A stretch of 25,763 nucleotides of DNA from the NCBI RefSeq assembly GCF_009711165.2, contig NZ_WMID02000050.1:1-25763 (forward strand), in the 5' to 3' direction. The stretch's first letter is position 1, and the number at the start of each line of letters is the position of its first letter. Shown here piece by piece: positions 19,824 to 25,763 of this stretch. Origin of the DNA: Flavobacterium sp. MC2016-06 (lineage in GTDB: Bacteria; Bacteroidota; Bacteroidia; Flavobacteriales; Flavobacteriaceae). The position numbers were made by a program, and so were the translations under genes. The notes beneath the pieces are model-generated. The model searched no databases. It saw only the letters and a list, made by a program, of their open reading frames with translations, and was not told the origin of the DNA.

Positions 19824-21407
19824 ATGAATAAATTATTTTTTAGAATACTTGTTTTACTTATGAGTTTATCCTTGATAGGGATAATTCTGGTTCAGGTATA
19901 TTGGTTCAATTCTTCGTTCAAAAACAATGACGAACAATTTAAATATCACGTTACACAGGTAATTGGAAATGTTGCTGATAAACTAGAACACCAAGAAGAA
20001 TATAGTCTTTACGATAAATACAATCGATTAAAAGACAGTACAGGTAAACTGCCTAAAAAGGAAGATTTACTTGAAGTCCTTTTTGTTCAAAGAAACACAA
20101 AAACAAATAAAACTATTGTTTACTCCAACACATTAAGTTCTGAAGACTATGATGTAAGCGGTTCTGTTTTTAATAAAAAATTCAGCAGCGAAAGATTTAA
20201 AAATTTCAGTTCTAAGCGAGTTACAGAAGTTTACAATAATAACAGTATAGATAATAATGCTTTAGGACAAAGTTTAATTCCTGATTTGAAGATTGAAAAA
20301 TCTGGAAATTTAGATATTTTGAATAAAGTTCAGATGGAAATTTCGATTAAAGATGCTGCAGATGCACTGCCTATCGATGAAAGAATTTCTAAAGAAAAAT
20401 TACAGAGTCTTCTTAAAAAAGAACTTCAAGAATATGGAGTAAAAACTAAATTTGAATTTGGAATTTATAGCAGAGGACTTGGTACTAAAATAAAATCAGA
20501 TGGTTTTCATTATGACAAAGACGCAAGTTATCATGTGCCAATATATACTGATAATGAAGGGAATAGTAAATACGAATTGTTTGTAACATTCCCTCATAAA
20601 AAGAAGTTCTTATTATCTGAATTATTAAGTATTACTATATTATCAATAATTTTTACATTAATTATAATAGTTGCCTATACAAGTGCGTTAAACCAATTAA
20701 TACGTCAAAAACATATATCTGAAATCAAGACAGATTTTATAAATAATATGACGCATGAGTTTAAAACTCCAATTGCAACTATAAATTTAGCATTAGACGC
20801 CATAAGAAATCCTAAGATTATTGAAGATAAAGAAAAGGTTTATCGTTATCTTCAAATGATTAGAGACGAAAATAAAAGAATGCACGCTCAGGTTGAAAAC
20901 GTTCTTCGTATTTCTAAATTAGAAAAAAGAGAACTTGATATTACCAAAGAGCCTACAGCAGTTCATGATATTATTGATGATGCAATAGAGCACGTAAATT
21001 TAATTTTAGAAGATAGAGGCGGGAAAATTGTAAAACATTACAATGCAGCAAGAACAACTTCTTTAATAAACGAAGTACACTTTACAAATGTTTTGGTTAA
21101 TATTTTAGAAAATGCAATAAAATATTCTCCAGATACTCCAGAGATTGAGATTTTTACAGAAAATGTAAAAGACATGATTCTGATAAAAGTAAAGGATAAT
21201 GGATTAGGTATGAGTAAGATAGCTCAAAAACGAGTTTTTGAGAAATTTTACAGAGAACATACTGGAGATTTACATAATGTAAAAGGACATGGTTTAGGTC
21301 TGGCTTATGTAAAAAGAATAGTAGAGGATCACAATGGTCAAGTATATGTTGAAAGCGAAAAAGGAAAAGGTAGCACCTTTATAATAAAAATACCATTAAT
21401 AAATTAA
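19824..21407 (+). CDS. Sensor histidine kinase (RprX-like)
   Basis: This 527-aa inner-membrane kinase has a first transmembrane helix at about 7-28 ('LVLLMSLSLIGIILVQVYWF'), an extracytoplasmic sensor region of about 230 aa with no domain I recognise, and a second helix at about 262-288 ('LLSITILSIIFTLIIIVAY'). It has no HAMP of obvious sequence. The HisKA box 'HEFKTPIATI' places the phosphorylated His at H311. The ATPase domain has the N box 'NVLVNILENAIKYSP', G1 'VKDNGLGM', F box 'FEKFYRE' and G2 'GHGLGLAYVKRIV'. It is followed 3 nt later by its response regulator. Architecture and partner resemble RprX/RprY of Bacteroides and Porphyromonas, but the signal is unknown here. Confidence 0.95.
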   Translation: MNKLFFRILVLLMSLSLIGIILVQVYWFNSSFKNNDEQFKYHVTQVIGNVADKLEHQEEYSLYDKYNRLKDSTGKLPKKEDLLEVLFVQRNTKTNKTIVYSNTLSSEDYDVSGSVFNKKFSSERFKNFSSKRVTEVYNNNSIDNNALGQSLIPDLKIEKSGNLDILNKVQMEISIKDAADALPIDERISKEKLQSLLKKELQEYGVKTKFEFGIYSRGLGTKIKSDGFHYDKDASYHVPIYTDNEGNSKYELFVTFPHKKKFLLSELLSITILSIIFTLIIIVAYTSALNQLIRQKHISEIKTDFINNMTHEFKTPIATINLALDAIRNPKIIEDKEKVYRYLQMIRDENKRMHAQVENVLRISKLEKRELDITKEPTAVHDIIDDAIEHVNLILEDRGGKIVKHYNAARTTSLINEVHFTNVLVNILENAIKYSPDTPEIEIFTENVKDMILIKVKDNGLGMSKIAQKRVFEKFYREHTGDLHNVKGHGLGLAYVKRIVEDHNGQVYVESEKGKGSTFIIKIPLIN

Positions 21408-21410
21408 AAT

Positions 21411-22127
21411 ATGGAAAATAATAACAAAAGAATACTTTTAGTAGAAGATGACCTAAATTTTGGGGCAGTTCTTAAAGATTATCTAATGTTAAATGACTTT
21501 GAAGTTACTTTAGCTAAAAACGGTATGGAAGGTTTCGAAAAGTTCAAAAAAGATGTGTATGACTTATGCATTCTAGATGTAATGATGCCTTATAAAGATG
21601 GTTATACTTTAGCCAAAGAAATTAGAGAAAAGAACAGTGAAGTGCCTATTATCTTCTTGACGGCAAAATCGATGAAAGAAGATGTTTTAAAAGGATATAA
21701 AGCAGGTGCTGATGATTATTTGAATAAGCCTTTTGATTCAGAAGTTTTATTGATGAAAATTAAAGCAATTATTCAAAGAAAATCTGCTGATACAAAAGCA
21801 GAGCAAGTACAATTTGAATTTAATATTGGTAAATTTCACTTAAATTCAAAATTAAGATTCTTAACTTTTGAAAGCGATGAGCCAATAAAATTGTCTCCAA
21901 AAGAAAACGAATTGCTTAAAATGTTAATCCTTCATGAAAATGACTTAATGCCAAGAGAATTAGCATTGACTAAAATCTGGAGAGATGATAACTATTTTAC
22001 TTCAAGAAGTATGGATGTTTACATCGCTAAACTTAGAAAATATTTAAAATCTGACGAAGATGTAGAAATTTTAAATATTCACGGCGAAGGTTTCAGATTA
22101 GTTGTAAAAAGCAAAGTAACTGAATAA
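21411..22127 (+). CDS. OmpR-family response regulator (RprY-like)
   Basis: This 238-aa DNA-binding regulator has a receiver domain (about 6-122) with the acidic pocket 'LVEDD', phosphoacceptor D56 in 'CILDVMMPYKDGY', the conserved Thr in 'IIFLTAK' and Lys in 'DDYLNKPF'. The C-terminal winged helix (about 140-235) has 'LSPKENELLKMLILHENDL', 'SRSMDVYIAKLRKYLK' and 'NIHGEGFRL'. The sequence, especially 'DLCILDVMMPYKDGYTLAKE', is close to RprY as I remember it. It forms an operon with the kinase and ends at a good terminator. Its targets cannot be inferred from this window. Confidence 0.96.
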   Translation: MENNNKRILLVEDDLNFGAVLKDYLMLNDFEVTLAKNGMEGFEKFKKDVYDLCILDVMMPYKDGYTLAKEIREKNSEVPIIFLTAKSMKEDVLKGYKAGADDYLNKPFDSEVLLMKIKAIIQRKSADTKAEQVQFEFNIGKFHLNSKLRFLTFESDEPIKLSPKENELLKMLILHENDLMPRELALTKIWRDDNYFTSRSMDVYIAKLRKYLKSDEDVEILNIHGEGFRLVVKSKVTE

Positions 22128-22146
22128 TAATTCACCAAAAAGATAT

Positions 22147-22172
22147 AAGCTCTGAGAAATCAGGGCTTTTTT
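22147..22172 (+). terminator. Terminator after the two-component operon
   Basis: A 9-bp stem with one G-T pair, aagctctga (22147-22155) with tcagggctt (22160-22168), closes a GAAA tetraloop and is followed by a T tract to 22172. It starts 20 nt after the regulator's stop. Confidence 0.85.
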
Positions 22173-22271
22173 CATGTTTATTTTTTTATGACTTATTTGT
22201 TGTTTTTTAAGTAGTTAGCTGTATTTTTTGAATGTTTGAATTATTTTTATTCCAATTTTCGTTAAAATAAT

Positions 22272-22303
22272 TTGGAAAATTAAAAAACTATTACGAATCT
22301 TTG
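22272..22303 (+). promoter_or_regulatory. Candidate promoter of a small transcription unit
   Basis: TTG (22272-22274), a 21-nt spacer and AATCTTTG (22296-22303) fit the consensus with one mismatch in the -7 element (A for the first T). It would start a transcript near 22310 that reaches the terminator at 22446-22482, about 170 nt. The region 22173-22271 is A/T-rich and shows nothing else I can support. Confidence 0.4.
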
Positions 22304-22342
22304 CTGACGAAAAAATTAATAACCCTTTAATAACGAAGAAAA

Positions 22343-22426
22343 ATGTTTGTAGTATCATTTACATCTCAAAGCTTCACACCAAACGGATTTGGTGCAGCGC
22401 TTCTTCGTGGCTTATTTCAATCTTAG
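22343..22426 (+). CDS. Possible 27-aa small protein (or the core of a small RNA)
   Basis: An ATG after the A-rich sequence 'acgaagaaaa' opens a 27-codon frame, beginning MFVVSFTSQSF and ending GAALLRGLFQS, then TAG. Five residues are Phe, and the C-terminal part is weakly amphipathic. I recognise no family. Inside the frame, caccaaa (22377-22383) and tttggtg (22388-22394) form a 7-bp hairpin around cgga, with GCT/AGC (22371-22373, 22396-22398) able to extend it. The unit has its own candidate promoter and a strong terminator, so it may be a small structured RNA, a leader peptide, or both. It is not obviously part of either neighbouring operon. Confidence 0.35.
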   Translation: MFVVSFTSQSFTPNGFGAALLRGLFQS

Positions 22427-22445
22427 AAATTCTTTTTAGATATAT

Positions 22446-22482
22446 AAAAAAGCCCGAAGACATTTAGTTTCGGGCTTTTTTT
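22446..22482 (+). terminator. Strong Rho-independent terminator of the small unit
   Basis: Stem aaaaaagcccgaa (22446-22458) pairs with ttcgggctttttt (22469-22481) around a 10-nt loop, ending in seven T. It lies 20 nt after the small ORF and 145 nt before the rtcB start. Confidence 0.88.
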
Positions 22483-22523
22483 ATTCTAGACACTTCAAAT
22501 TTTCCCGAATAACAGATCAATTA

Positions 22524-22589
22524 TTTACCCAAACGGGTAGAAGATGCCGTATGCTTATGTTTAAATTCAAGCTATTTAGTTTGGGTAAA
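22524..22589 (+). promoter_or_regulatory. Alternative hairpins in the rtcB leader
   Basis: tttacccaaac (22524-22534) is a perfect inverted repeat of gtttgggtaaa (22579-22589). The core taccc (22526-22530) can instead pair with gggta (22535-22539) across an AAAC loop. The two pairings exclude each other. The downstream arm ends 37 nt before the rtcB ATG. No promoter matching TTG/TAnnTTTG is visible between the terminator at 22482 and rtcB, so the true transcript start is unknown. Confidence 0.4.
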
Positions 22590-22637
22590 GCGTTTGCACG
22601 GAAAGCAACAAGAACAAATAAAATTTATGGGAAATAA
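22551..22637 (+). CDS. Possible 28-aa basic upstream ORF overlapping the rtcB start
   Basis: An ATG at 22551 opens a 28-codon frame rich in Lys, Arg and Phe (starts MLMFKFKLFSLGKAF). It runs through the downstream leader arm and stops 11 nt inside rtcB, out of frame with it. It could be a regulatory upstream ORF or chance; no homologue is known to me. Confidence 0.2.
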   Translation: MLMFKFKLFSLGKAFARKATRTNKIYGK

Positions 22638-24018
22638 ATTATCTGGAAAAGACCTCATTAAATTGGGTTTTCCAAAAAACAATTCAATAAACATAGCCCT
22701 TGGGCAAATAAATAGATATAGAAAAAGAGAAAAAAAGGATTCCATTCTAACAGAAGCAAAAGAAGTTTTACTGTATCCTGAAAAATTTGAAGGACATGGA
22801 ACTTGGGGAAAAGTTGCCGAAGGGTTGATAAAACCTGTTCAAGTACGAATGCATCAGCTTAAAACGACTCGAGCTCCTTTTAGCATTTTTGGAGAAAATG
22901 AAATTGATGAACAAGCAAAATATCAATTGTACGACTCTTTAAAATTACCAATTTCGGTTGCAGGAGCTTTAATGCCAGATGCGCATTCAGGTTATGGATT
23001 GCCAATTGGCGGTGTTTTAGCGACAGATAATGCAGTTATTCCTTATGGAGTTGGTGTTGATATTGGATGTAGAATGAGTTTATCAATTTTTGATTTACCA
23101 GCATCATTTTTCAAAGGAAAAGAACATCAATTGCAGGCTATTTTAAAAGACAATACCAAATTTGGGATGAATGAAACACATGCATTTAAAGCAGATCATG
23201 ATGTTTTTTATCGAAGTGAATTTCAAGACATTCCGTTGTTGAAAAATCTTTTGCCTAAAGCTTATAAACAGTTGGGAAGTTCTGGCGGGGGAAATCATTT
23301 TGTAGAATTTGGAGTCGCAAAAATTGACGATCCGTTGAATGAGTGGAAGCTACCAAAAGGCGAATATTTTGCAGTTCTTTCGCATAGTGGCTCTCGAGGT
23401 TTAGGTGCTAATATTGCGAAACATTACACGTATTTAGCGACTAAACAATGTCCGCTACCTAAAAATGTGCAGCATTTAGCTTGGCTAGATTTAAATACAC
23501 ATGACGGTCAAGAATATTGGCTGGCAATGAATTTAGCTGGTGAATACGCAAAAGCCTGCCATGATGATATTCACAGAAGAATAGCAAAGGCGATTGGGAA
23601 AAGAGTAGTGGTTACGATTGAAAATCACCACAATTTTGCTTGGAAAGAATTGGTTAACGGTCAAGAATGTATTGTACACAGAAAAGGAGCAACTCCTGCT
23701 GCTGAAGGTCAATTGGGAATCATTCCAGGTTCTATGACTGCGCCGGGTTACATTGTAAAAGGAAAAGGAAATGCAGCGAGTTTAAATTCAGCATCGCATG
23801 GTGCTGGACGTTTGTTTTCTAGAGCTAAATGCAAAAGTACTTTTACACAAAGTGGAATTAAAAAAGTATTGGCAAAAAATGATGTAACATTAATTGGCGG
23901 CAACATTGACGAAGCTCCAATGGCGTACAAAGACATTACAAAAGTAATGGCAAACCAAACGGAACTAGTTGATATTCTTGGGACATTCACGCCAAAGATC
24001 GTTAGAATGGATCGCTAA
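22627..24018 (+). CDS. rtcB: RtcB-type RNA ligase (RtcB2 of the RtcB-PrfH ribosome-repair pair)
   Basis: This 463-aa Mn2+/GTP-dependent ligase joins RNA 2',3'-cyclic phosphate to 5'-OH ends. The ATG at 22627 ('MGNKLSGKDL') is preferred over an in-frame TTG at 22594. Metal and catalytic residues are in place: C148 in 'VDIGCRMS', N223/H224 in 'GGGNHFVEFG', H253 in 'SHSGSRG', H334/H335 in 'ENHHNF', and the guanylylated histidine H351 in 'HRKGATPA' (E. coli H337). A basic N-terminal extension of about 50 residues before the core distinguishes it from the ~408-aa housekeeping type. prfH downstream identifies it as the RtcB2-PrfH system, in which PrfH releases the stalled peptide from a ribosome cut in the 16S decoding centre and RtcB reseals the rRNA. 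There is no RtcR regulator in the window. Confidence 0.96.
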   Translation: MGNKLSGKDLIKLGFPKNNSINIALGQINRYRKREKKDSILTEAKEVLLYPEKFEGHGTWGKVAEGLIKPVQVRMHQLKTTRAPFSIFGENEIDEQAKYQLYDSLKLPISVAGALMPDAHSGYGLPIGGVLATDNAVIPYGVGVDIGCRMSLSIFDLPASFFKGKEHQLQAILKDNTKFGMNETHAFKADHDVFYRSEFQDIPLLKNLLPKAYKQLGSSGGGNHFVEFGVAKIDDPLNEWKLPKGEYFAVLSHSGSRGLGANIAKHYTYLATKQCPLPKNVQHLAWLDLNTHDGQEYWLAMNLAGEYAKACHDDIHRRIAKAIGKRVVVTIENHHNFAWKELVNGQECIVHRKGATPAAEGQLGIIPGSMTAPGYIVKGKGNAASLNSASHGAGRLFSRAKCKSTFTQSGIKKVLAKNDVTLIGGNIDEAPMAYKDITKVMANQTELVDILGTFTPKIVRMDR

Positions 24019-24025
24019 AATGAAA

Positions 24026-24250
24026 CATTATTGTCCGATTAAAATAAAAACTAGCGTAAATCTGCGTTTTCGCGATAGTGAATCAGTTTCATTTGTGTAC
24101 TTACTATATGCAGCATTTTAACTGTTACACGGATAAAACAGATTTACTTCGTAAAGACACTGATAAAAACGGATTTTTTTAGAATCATTCCAAAACCTAG
24201 TGAAAATGGCAGTTAGAATATTCTTAGAAAAATTTTATCGGACATTAATG
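24026..24250. mobile_element. Putative MITE-like element between rtcB and prfH
   Basis: cattattgtccgat (24026-24039) and the reverse complement of 24237-24250 agree at 13 of 14 positions, so the 248-bp gap is bounded by inverted repeats starting just after the rtcB stop and ending 16 nt before prfH. A second, inner inverted repeat is gtaaatctg (24056-24064) with cagatttac (24139-24147). The interior has no convincing ORF. Phrases such as 'gcgtaaatctgcgtt' and 'cacggataaaacagattta' recall dispersed intergenic repeats of Flavobacterium genomes, from memory only. No clear target-site duplication is seen. Confidence 0.4.
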
Positions 24251-24266
24251 AAAAAGAAATTTAAAA

Positions 24267-24956
24267 ATGGAAAAAATAATTCAGATAACAGCGGGTCGCG
24301 GACCTGCAGAATGCACTTGGGTTGTCGCCCAAGTGCTTAAAAAAGTTTTGGATGAAGCACGCGAACAAGAACTAGAAACTGTTTTACTGCAAAGAGAAGC
24401 TGGAGAAGAAAATGGAACTATTGAAACAACTTCTGTGGCTGTAAAAGGAAAAAATGCTGTGGCATTTGTTAATTCTTGGGTAGGAACAATTCAGTGGATT
24501 GGGCAGAGTCAGTATAGGAAAATGCACAAACGTAAAAATTGGTTTATCGGTATTTTTGAAATAGAACCGCAAAAAGGTTTTTCTGTTTCTGACAATGATA
24601 TTCAATATCAAGCGATGCGAAGTTCTGGCGCAGGCGGACAGCATGTAAATAAAGTAAGTTCTGCTGTTAGAGCAATTCATATTCCTACCGGAATTGCTGT
24701 AGTTTCTATGGACAGCCGTTCGCAGCATCAAAACAAAAAACTGGCAACAGAAAGATTATTAAAAAAATTAGAAGACGAAACACTCCAGCAACTTAAAAAT
24801 CATGTTGGAAAACAATGGAAAAATCAACTGAATATTGAGCGTGGAAATCCCGTTAGAGTTTTTACTGGATCTGACTTTAAAAAGAATAAAGTTGAGAAAA
24901 GTTACAAAGGAATTCGTCAGAAATTAAAAAACGATTTACGAAATGAAAACAATTGA
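24267..24956 (+). CDS. prfH: Peptide chain release factor homologue PrfH
   Basis: This 229-aa protein is a codon-independent relative of RF1/RF2. The catalytic loop 'SSGAGGQHVNKVSSAVRA' has the GGQ at 123-125, which triggers peptidyl-tRNA hydrolysis in the peptidyl-transferase centre. The N-terminal part ('ITAGRGPAECTWVVAQVL') is the PrfH-specific domain that replaces the stop-codon-reading domain. The C-terminus is strongly basic ('DFKKNKVEKSYKGIRQKLKND'), suiting rRNA contact. In E. coli PrfH recognises ribosomes nicked at the decoding centre and hands them to RtcB2. Here the gene is intact, unlike the truncated K-12 copy, lies 248 nt after rtcB with a repeat element between them, and overlaps the next gene by 14 nt. 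Confidence 0.95.
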   Translation: MEKIIQITAGRGPAECTWVVAQVLKKVLDEAREQELETVLLQREAGEENGTIETTSVAVKGKNAVAFVNSWVGTIQWIGQSQYRKMHKRKNWFIGIFEIEPQKGFSVSDNDIQYQAMRSSGAGGQHVNKVSSAVRAIHIPTGIAVVSMDSRSQHQNKKLATERLLKKLEDETLQQLKNHVGKQWKNQLNIERGNPVRVFTGSDFKKNKVEKSYKGIRQKLKNDLRNENN

Positions 24957-25482
24957 TAAATACCTTTTTCAAGCTTTGGATAGTTATCCGTATTCGCTTG
25001 AAGAAACGATTGAATCTTTGGATTATGCTTTTTCTTATGACGCAAAAAATACAATGGTTTTGTGTTTGTATGGAAGAATTCAGGCGGAACAATTATGGAA
25101 TTATGAAGGAGCAAAGTCTTATTTTCAAGAGGCTTTGGGAATTAATATTCATGCACTTGAAGTTTATCCGCATTATTTGCAGACATTGATTTTGAATGAA
25201 GATTTTGAAGAAGCTCAAAAACTTATTGATTTTGCTTTAACGATTAAAGGAATTAATAAAGCTGAAATTTATGTCAAAAAAGCGATACTTTTAGAAGTAC
25301 AGCAAAAATTTAAGGAAGCTTTAAAGGAAATTAAATCGGCAAAACTTTGTTCTATTCAGCATGATTATGATTCTGGAATTAGTGAGGTTGAGAAGAGAAT
25401 TAAAAGCAAAATAGATCTTCTTAAAAATAAAAAGCCTAAAAAGAAGAAATCTAAAGCAGATTCAAAAAAGAAATCCAAGTAA
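24943..25482 (+). CDS. TPR-like helical protein with lysine-rich tail, third gene of the rtcB-prfH operon
   Basis: This 179-aa protein has no signal peptide. Residues 1 to about 145 are paired helices in a TPR-like rhythm: 'YSLEETIESLDYAFSYDAKN', 'NYEGAKSYFQEALGINIHAL', 'NEDFEEAQKLIDFALTIKG' and 'QQKFKEALKEIKSAKL'. The final 25 or so residues are almost all Lys and Ser ('KNKKPKKKKSKADSKKKSK'), a tail likely to bind nucleic acid. The ATG lies inside prfH (14-nt overlap), so translation is coupled and equal expression is likely. A 17-bp terminator follows directly. I know of no assigned role; context suggests a scaffold or rRNA/ribosome-binding accessory of the repair pair, but this is inference. 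Confidence 0.85.
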   Translation: MKTIDKYLFQALDSYPYSLEETIESLDYAFSYDAKNTMVLCLYGRIQAEQLWNYEGAKSYFQEALGINIHALEVYPHYLQTLILNEDFEEAQKLIDFALTIKGINKAEIYVKKAILLEVQQKFKEALKEIKSAKLCSIQHDYDSGISEVEKRIKSKIDLLKNKKPKKKKSKADSKKKSK

Positions 25483-25490
25483 GTTTTACG

Positions 25491-25528
25491 AAACAATAAA
25501 CGATGCAGTTTTGCATCGTTTATTGTTT
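25491..25528. terminator. 17-bp perfect hairpin, bidirectional terminator
   Basis: aaacaataaacgatgca (25491-25507) pairs perfectly with tgcatcgtttattgttt (25512-25528) around a GTTT loop, starting 8 nt after the stop of the TPR-like gene. The symmetrical A/T flanks suit termination from both sides. Confidence 0.75.
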
Positions 25529-25537
25529 ACACAAAGT

Positions 25538-25698
25538 TTGTCATTTCTGTAAAGGTTACTTATTTCGGTAACGAATATTTCGCACCCATTTTTCACAATC
25601 TTGTCATTTCTGTAAAGGTTACTTATTTCGGTAACGAATATTTCACACCCATTTTCCACAATCTTGTCATTTCTGTAAAGGTTACTTATTTCGGTAAC
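25538..25698. repeat. 63-bp direct repeats, two full copies and one partial
   Basis: Copies start with ttgtcatttctgtaaagg at 25538, 25601 and 25664 (period exactly 63). Copies 1 and 2 differ by two or three bases. Copy 3 stops matching after 'ggtaac' at 25698. Each copy holds an inner inverted repeat GTTAC-8 nt-GTAAC (25555-25572, 25618-25635, 25681-25698). Each also has a promoter-like TTG-N20-TATTTCGG, two bases off the -7 consensus. No ORF is evident in 25483-25727. Confidence 0.9.
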
Positions 25699-25726
25699 AA
25701 AATTTAACTTTAATAAATTTTGTTAC
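25694..25726. repeat. 13-bp inverted repeat directly before the last start codon
   Basis: gtaacaaaattta (25694-25706) and taaattttgttac (25714-25726) are perfect inverted repeats around a 7-nt loop. The left arm begins with the GTAAC that ends the third 63-bp repeat copy. The right arm ends one base before the ATG at 25728. It could be an operator or an mRNA hairpin masking the start. Confidence 0.65.
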
Positions 25727-25727
25727 G

Positions 25728-25763
25728 ATGAGAAATAATAGCAAGGATTCGACATTAGAGAGA
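25728..25763 (+). CDS. Possible gene start truncated by the window edge
   Basis: An ATG at 25728 opens 12 codons (MRNNSKDSTLER) to the end of the window. The repeat-rich leader suggests a new regulated unit. The fragment is far too short to identify. Confidence 0.35.
   Translation, partial: MRNNSKDSTLER

Noticed and set aside
22594..22626. TTG start giving an 11-residue longer RtcB
   Set aside because: The ATG at 22627 is a better start and the extra residues overlap the leader structures; TTG starts are rare in this group.
25538..25698. CRISPR array
   Set aside because: The units are contiguous 63-bp direct repeats with the whole period conserved; there are no unique spacers and no cas genes.

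Overview
This window is AT-rich chromosomal DNA from a gliding member of the Bacteroidota, almost certainly Flavobacterium or a close relative. The evidence is: a type B type IX secretion (T9SS) sorting domain beside PorP/SprF and OmpA-type partners; a PorD/DUF4835 protein; the flavobacterial gene family DUF6913; near-absence of Shine-Dalgarno sequences; and promoters of the Bacteroidota form TTG-N17-23-TAnnTTTG (clearest before bamD and fabV).

Layout. Positions 1-5472 are the 3' part of a surface-adhesin operon: a large Ig-repeat adhesin that enters from the left edge, then a PorP/SprF protein and an OmpA/PD40 protein. A cluster of three hairpins closes the operon. Positions 5718-8415 carry ligA coupled to a multi-pass membrane protein. 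On the minus strand (8402-10145) a 5'-nucleotidase is split into a C-terminal-domain lipoprotein and a separate catalytic metallophosphatase. Positions 10193-16744 are a core housekeeping run: DUF6913, dapA, bamD (own promoter), rpoZ-like, coaBC, porD-like, recN. Positions 16850-22127 hold fabV with its own promoter and terminator, a family 2 glycosyltransferase, coaE, and a histidine kinase/response regulator pair resembling RprX/RprY.

The accessory part begins at 22200. A short, apparently independent transcription unit with a 27-codon ORF and a strong terminator (about 22272-22482) precedes an rtcB-prfH-TPR operon (22627-25482). RtcB (RNA ligase) and PrfH (GGQ release-factor homologue) form the known RtcB2-PrfH pair that rescues and religates ribosomes cut in the 16S decoding centre. 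Here a third gene, a helical-repeat protein with a very lysine-rich tail, overlaps prfH by 14 nt. A roughly 225-bp element with inverted-repeat ends sits between rtcB and prfH. The rtcB leader has mutually exclusive hairpins and a small basic upstream ORF. After a 17-bp perfect terminator stem come 2.5 copies of a 63-bp direct repeat, a 13-bp inverted repeat, and the first 12 codons of another possible gene at the right edge.

I found no tRNA, rRNA, CRISPR array, transposase or prophage gene. The most interesting material is the ribosome-repair locus and the unexplained DNA around it (22270-25763).
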